From Malaya genurostris (taxonomy: Eukaryota; Arthropoda; Insecta; Diptera; Culicidae), in NCBI RefSeq assembly GCF_030247185.1, contig NC_080572.1:10805007-10869006 (forward strand): DNA of 64,000 nt, given 5' to 3'. A program made the position numbers and the translations under genes. Of the stretch, positions 48,181 to 60,074 are shown piece by piece. The notes under the pieces were generated by a model, which worked only from the letters and a program-made list of their open reading frames with translations, was not told where the DNA came from and searched no databases. How positions within the stretch are numbered: the first letter of the stretch is position 1; the number at the start of each line of letters is the position of its first letter.

Positions 48181-48329
48181 GTGAGACGTCAAAAACAAAC
48201 AGACAAGAAAACATAGAGAGATTACAAATGATAATTTGAACACAATTTGCAGTTGTGTGAATTATGTCAATCTTGCATGGTTGCACAGCAAATATCGCAC
48301 AGACATAGTAAATCATAACATAACCAGTC

Positions 48330-48640
48330 ACCGCTCCGGATCAGTAGAATACAACTGCCGACTTTCCATCAAAATTAATCACGTTGACAGAGCTATTTTT
48401 AGGGGTTCGCCATTCGTTGGCAGCACCATTGGCAAAAATTACGCCATAATTAATGCCAACTGCCGCCAGCTGCCCAGATGCTACCAGCGATGACTGAATT
48501 AGAGTTATTTTGCTACCAGAATTTCCGCTAAGGGAAATATTTTGCTCGAATTCCATTCGCAGCAGCAACGGCAAGATGCGGATCGTAAATATTTAACCGC
48601 CTACTGTCAAGTACGAAGATGGAACGTCAAATATGAAATA
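48330..48640. promoter_or_regulatory. Enhancer-like segment with MEF2 and E-box sites
   Basis: Within 150 bp there are a perfect MEF2 site CTATTTTTAG (48393-48402), TTGGC and GCCAA half sites around ATTACGCCATAATTAATG, and two E-boxes, CAGCTG (48467-48472) and CAGATG (48475-48480). The segment is unique and of balanced composition. MEF2 plus E-boxes is the grammar of muscle enhancers. Function here is inference from motifs alone. Confidence 0.3.
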
Positions 48641-50067
48641 TTGAAAAACTAATGTCACGTGGACTGGCAGCAATGCCTAGTAGGTTGTATTCTCCGGCGA
48701 TCACGCACCGGGGTAATAAATTTTCTGGTTCGGGTTGAAATTTTACCCACTCACGTGTTGACGATCGTTTTCGCTCATTTTCGTGAGACGGATGCACAGA
48801 TTCGCTTGGTTTTCTCGAACAGGTGTTTCTCGGCGAATTACACCGAAGACGATTCAAATACCGCACGCGGAAAAGGTTGGACGATGTCCGGGGTCAGAGC
48901 GGATGATGAGTGAAATCTGCTACGTAACACTAATTAGTTTGCAGCGTTGATTTGATCATTTTGTTTATTTCAGCAGAATAAGTTGATCGAAGCCAATTAG
49001 GAAATAGATGAAGTATTGAACTTATGAAATTTTTTTAAATGGAATTCAAGGATAAAACAGGGCAACATGGAATCGATGTTTTACTGACAAAACTAAACCT
49101 CAGTTAAAGCATTTTAATCTTCGTAATAGGTCGAAAGCTCATTTCACCAACAGGCGATTCAAAATATGGCAAACTTTCACAAGACAAATTTATTTCAATT
49201 AGCTACTAATTTGACAAATCTAGACCAGCCTAAACAATTAGCTTAATGAGTTGAGTACTACTGGCAAGATTTCTGACGGTTTTTTCGTGTGAAATTATTT
49301 ATTCACGCTCGAATTATTTCTTCGTTACAGTTGCCAGCAAAACCACTGAGTTAGCTCGTATAACGTTTAAATCTACAAGCTGAATCACTTTTATTGGCAC
49401 AACAAAACCATTTGAACCCAGTGAACTTTATTACCTGACCCAGTAATGTTAATCAACCAATAAAGTTTTATTCCGGTTATAAATGTCAAAATTCTTCTAC
49501 ACAACCACTTCAAAAAAATAATAAAAATAACTATTTTATATCTACATACTTCCCTAGGATCGCAACTCGAAACCGATACTCTTCTGTGAACAAAGTTTTA
49601 AAACATTTGAAAATCCGGGCTAAAATTCCGTTTCCGTTCAAGCGTTACGCCGCTCGTCGACCGGAATATTGTTTACTGACGCCATTCTGCTCAAGTTTTT
49701 GTTTTCATTCGACTTTGAATACACTCGAAGCAGCCAGATGCCCGGATAATTCGTTCGTTTGAGACAGCCATGTGTGCGGACGAGTGAAATTGTAACCGCA
49801 CTGCCTACGGCTTCCGTTTCGTTGCGGATCGGATAGTTTGAAAGTCGTCGCCTACTTTGTATCCATCGTCCATTGCATTGCTTCTGTTGTAGAGCTTCCG
49901 AATGATTATTTATTTATTCGAACTTTGATATAAATACAGCACCGATGATGTTTTGTTTTGAATAAGAAGATGTGCACACAGTAAACGGTAGTTTACTTGT
50001 GCCTTTATCTTTAGACTTGGTTACAAACAAATTGAACTGGAACTAGATAGTTCTTGATGATGATGAT
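48641..50067. other. Unique DNA, no gene recognised
   Basis: 48641-48920 and 49600-49900 are more complex than the AT-rich remainder. ORFs of 79 and 84 aa overlap on opposite strands with no motif. Confidence 0.3.
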
Positions 50068-50215
50068 GATGATAATGTGTGCGGCACCGGAAGTCGGATT
50101 CGAATCAAATTTAGGAACTTTGTGTGGGGTTACAAGACCTTTCATTTTAATTTTAGTTCATAAAAATCGGTTCAGCCATCTCTGAGAAAAGTTACAGGTA
50201 CGGGTTTGGAAAAGC
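50068..50215 (-). repeat. Family A fragment
   Basis: CACCGGAAGTCGGATTCGAA, GGTTACAAGACCTTTCA and CGGTTCAGCCATCTCTGAG (50088-50190) are the reverse-oriented family core. A (GAT)n run of about six units precedes it at 50057-50074. Confidence 0.65.
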
Positions 50216-50344
50216 AATAAACCTCGGGTTCAGGTCGAGTGCGGGTAAAAGCTAGACCTTTGCAACGGCAGTCGCGACTCGCGAGCTCCAGAATGGAGGA
50301 ACTAGAAGCTATCACGTAGGTAACTAGAATTCGAAAAGCATGAC

Positions 50345-50605
50345 CAGTGCGGTAAAATTACATTTTCAATCGAATGATGTCAGATGAAAATGAAATTTAT
50401 GGCCACTTATGGCTCCCAGAGTTCATCGTCAGTTGAATAATCGTACCTAGTCATTTGAAGTTTTGCTTGCTCATTTTCAAGTGCCAAGTAGTAAAGCACC
50501 TTCATTGTCTTCGCTTCTGGTAGTGGGCTCGTTCGAATGAATAGAATTATAAATGGAGTAAAGTATTAAAAATGAAAACTGAAGGAGGAAACTATTAATT
50601 AACGT
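50345..50605 (-). mobile_element. hAT MITE (CAGTGC family), truncated copy
   Basis: Starts at the terminus CAGTGCGGTAAAATTACATT. It follows the reverse complement of 58330-58588: CGTCAGTTGAATAATCGTAC, AAGTGCCAAGTAGT, TCGAATGAATAGAATTATAA, GGAGGAAACTATTAATT. The other half is missing. Confidence 0.8.
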
Positions 50606-51249
50606 GTTTATTTTTGTTTTTTTTTTCCTTTATGGGCTGCTCTGGCCGAGGGAGGTGGTTACAATGATCCGCACTTTCCATACCGGACGAACTAGGCTAT
50701 GGTGCCCAAATGAACACTAGTTACGAAGGAGGAAATCCTCCAGCATGTAACCCAAGCGACAGATTCCTTTACGGTTATCAATTTACAACGAAAGATGCGA
50801 ATATCTTCTATTGCAAGTTCGCCAGAGAATTTGTCACTTGGGTAGGAAGTGTGTGCTTCACCCTGTAACCAGTCAATCATTGAGTCGTGCGTCTGTATCG
50901 TATTGGTATTTTGTCATCCTATCAACTGCTTCTGTGTCTTAAATGTCCTCGTCGGTGAAGCTTTACAAAATTTCGCACTGTATCCGCTTCGGTCTTGGCC
51001 CTGCTTTCCTATATAGTCTTTTATGTCTGAAACGGTACTTGCGATTATTACTTTAAAGTTCCCAAATCAATGTAGATATGTTTGGTCTACTAACACTATC
51101 CAATCTAATCTATTCTGATTGTTTCTATCTTTGTCGATGTTACGTTACGTTTCCTTTTGCCCCATTCCATTGCTTTTTACTATACCGGAGAAACCTGTGA
51201 ATATCACAAGCTTATAGATTATCAAGAATAAAGGAATTATAATAAGATT
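50606..51249. other. Unclassified, possibly transposon-derived
   Basis: A minus frame (50692-50880) reads MIDWLQGEAHTSYPSDKF and IEDIRIFRCKLITVKE. It looks protein-like but matches no family I can name. Confidence 0.3.
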
Positions 51250-51467
<218 letters not shown>

Positions 51468-52323
51468 AAGTGATTGTAAAAATAGTATTGCACTCACCTT
51501 TTTCTTCCAGCATACCACAACTTACCAAAAGTTAGGTTATTACATAAAATACTCAACCTTCATCACTATCCTGGGACATTCTAGGGGTCTTCTTCCTCAC
51601 ATCTTCTTAGCCTTGAATCTTCGATGACAATCCTCTAGTTCAACAGTCTCATTTAATTTAGTTTTTTTATCATGGAATTAAAATAAAATAAAATCAGATG
51701 TGAGTGATTTCGTTAAATTATTTAATATAAGGGTGCGCATTTAACACTAGATTGCCCAGGAAAGTCGCACTATGTACACAATGGATGGATTTCTTAAAAT
51801 TCTGTGATCTTTATTTAACTCTTAATTTAACGCTATAAGCACTAAGGCACTCTGCACTAGCTTTTAGTTATTCTGTCACCGTTTTTTGACTTTCTTTCTT
51901 TCAATCATTTTGCCTGGTTTTGAGCAATTTAGGTCTATACAAAGTTTTGGGCCATCTAGTGTTGAGCACGCATCCAGGAAACAAAAACTACTACATGTAT
52001 TTCGTGAAGAAATACTAGGTGTGATTGTATGAAATGGTCCACGTGAACCGTTCTCTTCCGGAAACACACATCTCACACTCTTAGTTAGAAGGTGACATCT
52101 GTGTCCAAGTACATTCAAACCTTTCCCGATTTGAGAGTGTAATCACACCTGATCAATCAGTTTCGCCGTCATTGCAATTTGTAAACATTACCGATACCGA
52201 ACCAGATCGGAAAGGTTTGTAAGTTCCTAAGCGGTTTATAAGATATCAATTTACTCCTATTCCTGATAACACCAGTCCTCCTTTTTGAATTAGGTTCGCC
52301 AAGTTCAGGACGAATATGACATA
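51468..52323. other. Non-coding, nothing recognised
   Basis: There is no convincing gene. GTGTGATTGTATGAAATGG and TGTAATCACACCTGATC around 52020-52155 are loosely complementary and may be ends of a small repeat. Confidence 0.3.
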
Positions 52324-52502
52324 ACAGATCGGCTGAAAAGTTCGTATCGTTTCTATGAGAGGGCGCCACTAGAATTAAATGCATACCATTTTCAGTTAGT
52401 ACCAACCTTCAAACGATACGTGTATAAATTTGACAGCTGTCTGATTATTAGTTTGTGAGATATTGCATTTTGAGTGAAGCTACTTTTGTTATTGTGAAAA
52501 AA

Positions 52503-53718
52503 ATGGAAAAAAGGAATTTCGTGTGTTGATGAAACACTACTTTTTGATGAAAAAAAGTGCCGCCGATACCAAAAAATGGCTTGATGAGTGTTATCCAGAC
52601 TCTGCACCGGGCGAAGCAACAATTCGTAAGTGGTTTGCAAAATTTCGTACTGGTCATATGAGCACCGAAAACGATGAACGCAGTGGACGTCCAAAAGAGG
52701 CTGTTACCGATGGAAACGTGAAAAAATCCACAAAATGATTTTCAATGACCGTAAAGTGAAGTTGATCGAGATATCAGACACCCTAAAGATATCAAAGGAA
52801 CGTGTTGGACATATTATTCACGAATATTTGGATATGAGAAAGCTTTGTGCAAAATGGGTGCCGCGAGAGCTCACAATCGATCAAAAACAACAACGAATTC
52901 GGGGGACGGGTATAGTGTGATGGGTAAGTCGACGCCTTTCACGCAGCCCGCCTGGGTTCGGTTCCCAACCCCGCACATAGGGTCAGAAAGTTTTTCTGGC
53001 CCGAAGAGGCGAATGACCTTAAGGTTAAAACCTCTATAATCGAAACAAAAAAAAAAAAAAAAACAACGAATTGATGATTTTGAGCAGTGTTTGGAGCTGT
53101 TATATCGAAATAAAACCGATTTTTTCGTCGATATATAACAGTGGACGAAACATGGCTCCATCACTTCACTCCGGAGTCCAATCGACAGTCAGCTGAGTGG
53201 ACTGCACGCGATGAACCGAACCCAAAGCGTGGAAAGACTCAACAATCGGCCGGTAAGGTTATGGCGTCTGTATTTTGTGATTCGCATGGTATAATTTTCA
53301 TCGACTACCTTGAAAAGGGAAAAACCATCAACAGTGACTATTATATAGCGTTATTTGAGCGTTTGAAGGACGAAATTAAAAAAAACGGCCTCATTTGAAG
53401 AAGAAAAAAGTTTTGTTTCATCAAGACAATGCACCGTGTCACAAGTCGATGAAAACCATGCTGAAATTGAACGAATTGGGCTTCGAATTGCTCCCTTATC
53501 CACCGTATTCTCCAGATTTGGCCCCCAGTGACTTTTTCCTGTTCTCAGACCTCAAGAGAATGCTCGTTGGTAAAAAATTTAGAAGCAATGAAGAGGTAAT
53601 CGCTGAAACTGAGGCCTATTTTGAGGCAAAGGACAAATCGTACTACAAAAATGGTATCGAAAAGTTGGAAGATCGCTATAATCGCTGTATCGCCTCTGAT
53701 GGCAATTATGTTGAGTAA
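52503..53718 (+). pseudogene. mariner transposase (irritans subfamily), interrupted
   Basis: Cut-and-paste DD34D transposase. It starts MEKRNF, then a frameshift leads to HYFLMKKSAADTKKWLDE and KWFAKFRTGHMSTENDERSG. After another shift, MIFNDRKVKLIEISDTLKIS (helix-turn-helix) and KLCAKWVPRELT follow. The SINE interrupts at QKQQRI. The catalytic domain then follows: TVDETWLHHFTPESN (first Asp), a stop in KNGLI, VLFHQDNAPCHKS (second Asp) and PPYSPDLAPSDFFLFSDLKR (third Asp), ending SDGNYVE. The three Asp motifs are intact, but frameshifts, a stop and the SINE make it dead. Similarity to Himar1 is by eye. Confidence 0.88.
52900..53061 (+). mobile_element. SINE inside the mariner, with 11-bp TSD and poly-A
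   Basis: GGGGGACGGGTATAGTGTG head, B box GGGTTCGGTTCCCAACCCCG, CGAAGAGGCGAATGACC body and about 17-20 A at the end. The target duplication AACAACGAATT lies at 52889-52899 and 53062-53072. It splits a mariner codon run, so the SINE moved after the mariner arrived. Confidence 0.92.
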
Positions 53719-53784
53719 TAAAAACGAATTTTGGCAAAAAAATGTGTGTTTCTATTAAACGATACGAACTTTTCAGCCGAACAT

Positions 53785-54067
53785 TGATCCCAACTGGATC
53801 CAGATAATTCAAATTGGTGACCAATTCCAAGCATAAGAATGCTCGAAACCACCTAATGACCTATTGTCAATTTCAAACATTACTAGTACTGTCCACTCCG
53901 TGATCGATCCAGACAACATAATAATTTTCATCTTTTACATTTATAAGCGAACGATCGATCTCGGTATGATCCGACTTTGTCAATACGCGAAGTGTAAATT
54001 GACTCCCACCCCCATCCGCCAAAGGGGGTACGCGCCCTGTAGCCAAAGCCTAGGGTGTTTATTTTGT
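53785..54067. other. Spacer, nothing recognised
   Basis: A short complex patch (CCACCCCCATCCGCC near 54006) but no gene. Confidence 0.3.
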
Positions 54068-54385
54068 TTATTGTTGTTTATTTGTGTAATTGACATTCAG
54101 CTACCTGATTTGTCTTTCATCTATTAGTTTGAACCAATTCGAATGTTTACATAAACCTCATTTGAAGGCCGTTCTCACCCTATTGAAAGAGATATTTTTT
54201 TTTACTTCAAGAGATCAACTGACGGTGGTTAAACTGAGCAGTGAATCGATTGAAAAACTGAATGCAGCCGGTTCGGCACGTCAGCGAGCGATGTGTTTCA
54301 GAGTGTGAAGTTTACTGCAGTTGAGAGATCGTCAGTGTGTTTCACATTCGGCTTTAAGTGAATTGAATGAAATTTTACTGCACTG
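54068..54385 (-). mobile_element. hAT MITE (CAGTGC family), half copy
   Basis: On the minus strand it starts CAGTGCAGTAAAATTTCATT at the right edge. It continues with GACGATCTCTC, GCAGTAAACTTCACACTC, GTCAGTTGATCTCTTGAAG and GGCCTTCAAATGAGG to about 54068, where it breaks off. Confidence 0.8.
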
Positions 54386-55317
54386 AGCATGACAGCAAAC
54401 GTTCGAGCGTCGAGCAACCAGAGCCAGCAAAATAGTATCGATTACGTGGAGAAAACTGAAAGAACTGCGTGAAAATAATATCCCACTACAACGGAAGTCA
54501 TGACTGTTATATTGTATGCAGGTTGAATACAAGGAATCACCTCACCCATGCTGCGCAGACGCCTTCAACCCCACACAGTAAGGAAAATCAACCCTCCTGA
54601 CCGCTATTCAACACAGAATGATGCTTTCCATTTATTTCCTTAGCCTTTTCGAATCCGTTTTGCATCGCTAGAGCAGAAACTCGAAATCAGATCTCTTTAT
54701 CGAGTTGGTCGACTTTTTGTTCCACTGATGGAAAATAATGACTTAATGAACTGAGCATTTTCTACGGTTATTGGAATTTTTTCCAACGTTTTTGAGATCC
54801 TCCTACAGAAGCGAATTGGATTTCCTCGTGGACGGATGTTACAAATGACAATTAGTACTGAAGTGTACTAGATTTTGCTGCGGAATTTTTAATAACATAA
54901 AAAGCGAACACTCTCACTTTTGTCTTTTTTGCGAAATCATATAATATCAACAAAATATGCCATTGGAAAACCTAAAATTATTCTCCATTCAAATTCGATT
55001 CAGTTAGAAATCAAAACAAAAGTAATTCACGATGCTCATCTGTCTTCTGTCAGATATTGTTTGATACTGTCGGCAATCCGAAAGCGTTCGTAAATTGATT
55101 CGAGTTCAAACAATAAACATCAATAACAATGATTTCATTGCCCTATTTGAAAGCAGCATTAGTATGAATACGAAGTCTTCTAAAACCCAGTCTAGGAAAC
55201 TGAATTCACTTTTGACTCAGGTGGCAAAAATCTATGCATAATATATGCGATTGTGAAATCGCAATGTTGTATTTGAGCTCTGCACACCGCACATTCCTAA
55301 CCTAAATCTATTTTCAG
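54386..55317. other. Non-coding; ends in a good splice acceptor
   Basis: There is no gene or repeat until the branch-point and pyrimidine-like CCTAACCTAAATCTATTTTC AG that closes at 55317. Confidence 0.35.
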
Positions 55318-55406
55318 CCAGATTGTGCCAGTGATGGACTCCGATTTCGTAACCGGATACAGTGGCCTGCAGGGAAAATCAAAGCATGCGCGTTATGCTG
55401 CTACAG
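55318..55406 (+). CDS. Candidate host exon (89 bp), product unknown
   Basis: Bounded by a strong acceptor (CTAAC branch-point words, then TCTATTTTCAG) and a donor (ACAG|GTAATA). It is open throughout in one frame, QIVPVMDSDFVTGYSGLQGK followed by SKHARYAATG. GC is higher than in both AT-rich flanks. ATG at 55334 has a fair start context (CAGTGATGG), so it may be a first coding exon. Phases are 2 in and 1 out. I do not recognise the peptide, and no partner exon was found within the window. It could still be chance. Confidence 0.4.
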
Positions 55407-57159
55407 GTAATATTCATGGAATCGACTGTCAAAGAGATGTTGACATTTTTTGAAAATGTTCGTCACAATTTTTATTCATCTGTATACCAGACCACTATAG
55501 AAACAGAACCCTTGAATGATGATTTGGATTGAAGTAGTTAAAAGTACGTATTATACAATCATTCTACAATGCAGCAACAAAATCTACAACATTTGATTAA
55601 CTTCTGTAATTACATGTAATTAAATCCAATAAAATGAGCAAACTGCATTGAATAAGTTTTATATGTCGCCAACATTACGTAGCAACGTCACCTGAAAACC
55701 ATGGAAGACCCATCCCTCCAGCCACTACATAATCCTAGTTCAAATAATTATAAGAAACTGCCCTTGGCATCATAAAGCTAATCGCATTGTGCCTTAATAA
55801 ATACATCGCGGGAAAACAAAATATGTATATGTCGCCAAAAGAGAATGTAGATATGATGTGTGTTGGTAAATAAAGATTATCAATCGTTACAGTATTCATA
55901 TCACTTTATGAACAAAGATTTTTCTGTCTCCAACGCAGAAGAGAATTGAATTTCCTAGCGAGGAGCAAAAATTAAACTTTTCTAAAATATTTAGTATAAA
56001 CGAGTATCAAAGAGGATAATTCATAAGGCGCGTTTGCCTTTCTCGTATTTTTAAAGCTCATAGCTCAGTGAAAGGATTTATATAATTTAACTACCAATAG
56101 AATCGAAATTTTTCAACTTAAACGTGTATATCAACAGCTTTGAAGTATTTGACCCATGTCAACACCAGCCAATCAGAACTAGTTCTGAGGAAGAGAACAA
56201 AATATCTGCCGCTGTACAACAAATCGTTCTAGAAAAATGTTCCGAAAAGTGGTGAGTATCGTAGTGAGTTCCTCAATTTGGTCCTTCTAAATGCTAGAAA
56301 CGAATCCCTACAGCATATTGCTAGTTTCTTTCAATGAAATGCAAATCCAAAATGAAATAATAGAAATTAAAATTCTATATGCGGCTGTTTTTATAGCCGT
56401 GAGGACCGCCCATTAGTAAAAAAGCTACAAACGAAATCACGTAAAAAGAAACCACTTAACAAAAATTGGATTAGTTTGGATTCTATCGCCATTGCGAGCA
56501 GATGTGTGTCGTTTGCAAAGCCAGTTTCGCTTCCGACAAGAGCGATTACGTTACAGCCGCCAGTGGTTTGCATTGGTGAAAAAACAACGAAAAGAGGACA
56601 ACGATGGAGAGCATCACACAAAATCAGCCGTTCTAATGGCTCTAAAAGTTTTCTACAGAACTATTAGGATTTCTTGCTAGCAAATCGAAGGTAAATATCC
56701 CCAGTTTAGTGCAAATCTAGAACAGTTTGATTAGATTTGTGCACTTTTCGCTGTGTGAAATTCACAGTCATCGAGATCAAGTGAAGCCTTCTTTGTTTTT
56801 GTGAAAAATGTGAAAAAGAGGAATGCTTGCATTATTCGTACAATTGATCAACTAATTGATATTTGGAGGTGCTAAGGAACATGTCAGTTGTTATCGTATT
56901 CAGGAAATCCAGTTATGTCTCGGGCATTACGCTTTTTTTTAAATGCGAACAAACAAATTGAAGAGCACAATTCCTATAAAAATCGTGAACACGATACTGG
57001 CGTTTCTTTTAGGAAAATCCATGATAATGGTCTTGACAACAGACAAAATTAGACGTTTCTCGTTATTAATTGAAATTTCGTCCATCAATTATTTGAAATT
57101 TGAAATAAAATAAGTAGATTAATTTACTCGAATCGATTCATAGGCATATTTTCAAGCAG
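55407..57159. other. Non-coding; one complex patch at 56390-56700
   Basis: 56390-56700 is denser in GC with overlapping 62-76-aa ORFs (for example SIAIASRCVSFAKP) that match nothing I know. It may be a dispersed repeat. The rest is AT-rich. Confidence 0.3.
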
Positions 57160-57330
57160 TAGGTGAAATGATTTCGAAAACCGGTTCAACCACTATTTTT
57201 TGTATGATTTTATTTTCCGTATTTTGAATTCGCACCCCTATAAAGAGTACAAAGACATCCAAATCCGACTTCCGATTAAGAAATTACAGGGTGATGAGTA
57301 TAAAAAATGTTAGGAATCAACTGGTGTCAA
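57160..57330 (+). repeat. Family A fragment
   Basis: AAACCGGTTCAACCACTATT, CCAAATCCGACTTCCGATTA and GAAATTACAGGGTGATGAG are family words in order. Confidence 0.55.
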
Positions 57331-57951
57331 GATATCTCAAACTTGTTCGGCCCTGTTGGTTTATGCAAAAAAACTTATTCGTTTAGTATTCATAACTACC
57401 TACGTAAAATAAACTAAGAGAGAAGATGTACGAATTAATTTGCGAAACAACGGATATTTTGGGATGTTTGAAATGGTCTGAGCGAGATTTGTGATACGAG
57501 GTCAGATGCAGATAATGATACAAAATAGCATTCAACAGGCACGTACAAAGTATCATGCACTTGTTTTGCACTACTTATTCAGGTTGCCTTCTGGAACGTC
57601 TCCACGGTAAAGAAAAAGTTGTGGGCTCGAACCTGTTACTGTTTCCCGTTGCCAGTGATGAAAAGTAAGAGCTGAGTTTAACACAGTATTCAAGTGTCTG
57701 CACAAAGCCCAAACAAAAACGAACTTAATACACCTAGCAGTGAGATATGCCTTTTCTTTATCAATCCGCATGTGATTTTTTGTATGAATATTCTTCGTTG
57801 TGTTTAGTTTCATGAAATAATTTTGATGTTCGTCGTTTCAAATGACAGTTGGAAATTTCAGTCACTCATTACCCTGTAATTTTGGTACTGCAAGTCGAAT
57901 CGAAAAGAAAAAATGGGTTTCATAAAATTAATTCTGTAAATCTAAACGTGT
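57331..57951. other. Spacer, nothing firm
   Basis: A minus-strand ACAGGTTCGAGCCCACAAC (about 57617-57637) resembles a B box, but no A box or tRNA fold accompanies it. Confidence 0.3.
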
Positions 57952-57959
57952 GTTTCAAC

Positions 57960-58588
57960 CAGTGCTGTAAAACTTCATTCAATTCAATTGAAACTGAATG
58001 TGGAACACATTGACGATCTCTCTAATGCAGTAAACTTCACTCTCTGACACACACAATGTTTGCTGACGGCCCGAACGGGCAGCATTCAGTCATCACTCGT
58101 TTCTCTTCAATCGAGGCTCAGTTTAACCACCGTCAGTTGATCTCTTGAAGTAACAAAATATCTCTTTCAATAGTGTGAGAGCGGCCTTCAAATGAGGTTC
58201 ATGTAAACATTCGAATTGGTTCAAGATAATAGATGAAAGACTAATCAGATAGCTGAAATATCAATCACAGAATACACATAAATTAATTGTTTCCTCCTTA
58301 AGTTTTCATTTTTAACACTTTACTCCATTTATAATTCTATTCGATCGAAATTGCTTACTACCAGGAGCGAAGACTATGAAGCAGCTAGACTACTTGGCAC
58401 TTGAAACTGAGTAAGCGAAACTTCGAATGACTAGGTACGATTATTCAACTGACGATGAATGCTGGGAGCTTCACTTGGAATTGGCAGCATAAGTCAAATG
58501 AATTAGAAAGGATATGCTGACGGTCAGTGGCCATAAATTTCATTTTCATCTTATATTATTCGATTGAAAATGAAATTTTACCGCACTG
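57960..58588 (+). mobile_element. Complete 629-bp hAT MITE (CAGTGC family) with 8-bp TSD
   Basis: The left end CAGTGCTGTAAAACTTCATT is mirrored by the right end, which reads CAGTGCGGTAAAATTTCATT on the minus strand. A perfect 8-bp duplication GTTTCAAC lies at 57952-57959 and 58589-58596. No ORF. It is the reference copy for the partial copies at 2299-2867, 50345-50605 and 54068-54385. Confidence 0.92.
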
Positions 58589-58596
58589 GTTTCAAC

Positions 58597-59825
58597 AGAC
58601 TTCGCAAACGATTCTTAACGTACAAAATCATTGAATGGCTAGTACTACGATATAAGAATTCCTTCAGTCACGGTAAAGCGGTTCGTATGCCCATGAATTA
58701 AAACGTCGACTAAATTGGAATAGCTTTGAGCTGAATGACGGTTTAAATTTTTGAAAAAACTCATCACTTCGTAAATCCAGAAATGGCAGTCGGAATCGGA
58801 CAAAACTCATCAATTTTGTATGGGGCCATTAGTATTTTATTAGGATTTTTTGTTTATGAAATTCGATGTGGTCTTCTTTGAGAAAACGATTGAGCTATTT
58901 CTCAAGCTTTTGGTACCGGGATTCGAAAATCTGTCTAGCCGAGATCAGTTAATTTCGCATTGAGAACTACGATTTCTAAATAAAAATGTGGGGTACATTC
59001 CAAGATCGAAAATTGAATACTGGTAAAACATAAATAAGTTTATTTGGTCATCGACTATTAAAATCTGCAACCCCGATAAACCCAACAAATTTACGCGAAA
59101 TTTATGTTTTACACTAATCACCCTGTATCTCCGGAACCAGAAGTAGGAAACAGTGTTGGTGATTGCCGAAAATTTGACAGAAGCTGTTATATTGCTATCT
59201 ATATTGTATACAGCATTTTCAATCCGGTAGAAGGTGTTACAAGAAATCGTGTCTCTCAATGCATGAATCGTGAGAGAATTTTTCTACATTTCTTCGCTCC
59301 GCTTCATACTCTGAGTATTTCACACCCTTAAAAAAATTTACAGTCTGACAATTATCGCAGAAAATCGAATCGATGATTCGACTTGATGATTCTCATACTA
59401 GGTTGTAATATTTCAAAACCCTTGTGTGGAGCATTCACATACATTTTCATAGACACAACTAATACAAAGGTTATATACACATAGCTAGAATAACTGGCAA
59501 TAGTTAAATGATTCTATCGCTATTATCAACTGCCTGTATAGAATCGGATCGCAAAACGAGAATAAGCGACCGTTTGTTGCTTCAGAGAGGATTCCCACAG
59601 CAGCGTGCTAACCTATAATTCTCAGAAATGTCATCGAGAGAAATTCGCTCTCTCACTGGTGTCTATTCTATGTTAAATGAGCCATGCCGGGTTTTTGTTG
59701 CTGCGATGATATCCGCCTCTCTTTGATGGCACTGATTCAATCGTGCGAAGAGTTGCCAGTGAGCGTTCTTTGACACGATAAAAGCCATCCTTGATAGGAA
59801 ATACTGCCATCTTTCTAATACATAC
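58597..59825. other. Degenerate family A pieces and unclassified DNA
   Basis: AGAAATGGCAGTCGGAATCGG (trimmed here; about 58781) and CCTGTATCTCCGGAACCAGA near 59123 are eroded family A. 59510-59820 is a more complex stretch with TAGAATCGGATCGCAAAACG and GAAATTCGCTCTCTCACTGG, not assigned. Confidence 0.4.
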
Positions 59826-60074
59826 ACACTTCGAAAAATGTACATCTAAATATGCACATAAAAGGAGCGTCACGATTCACATACATTCACAATTCAAAGC
59901 ATGTAAAAAAAAGTCATATCTTCAACTTCATAGTTAATTTAGCTGAAGTTTACATCGATACAGACGCAAAATTTATTTTCACATGTTAGTAGATTTAATA
60001 TTATGGCTTCACCGAAGAAATTACGACATGCTTGAGTTTACGTCAAGCGTAAATTAAATTTTTTCTAAGAGTGT
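59826..60074 (-). mobile_element. MITE C copy
   Basis: Reverse-oriented copy of 17381-17636: GCACATAAAAGGAGCGTCAC, ATCGATACAGACGCAAAATT and TACGTCAAGCGTAAATTAAA, with the TTTTTTCTAAGAGTGT terminus. Confidence 0.7.

Larger units (their letters stand above)
52324..53784 (+). mobile_element. irritans-type mariner (Himar1-like) carrying a SINE insertion
   Basis: The left TIR is ACAGATCGGCTGAAAAGTTC after a TA (52322-52323). The right end reads TTCGGCTGAAAAGTTCGTAT on the minus strand, with an eroded tip. Subtracting the ~172-bp SINE plus duplication leaves about 1.29 kb, the normal length of this group. The right-hand TA is not preserved. Confidence 0.88.

Noticed and set aside
47555..48331. 258-aa and 172-aa ORFs with FHCFTVSL repeats
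   Set aside because: They are direct translations of the 8-bp satellite. Every frame of an 8-bp repeat without stops is open.
57617..57640. tRNA B box (GGTTCGAGCCC, minus strand)
   Set aside because: No A box or cloverleaf around it.
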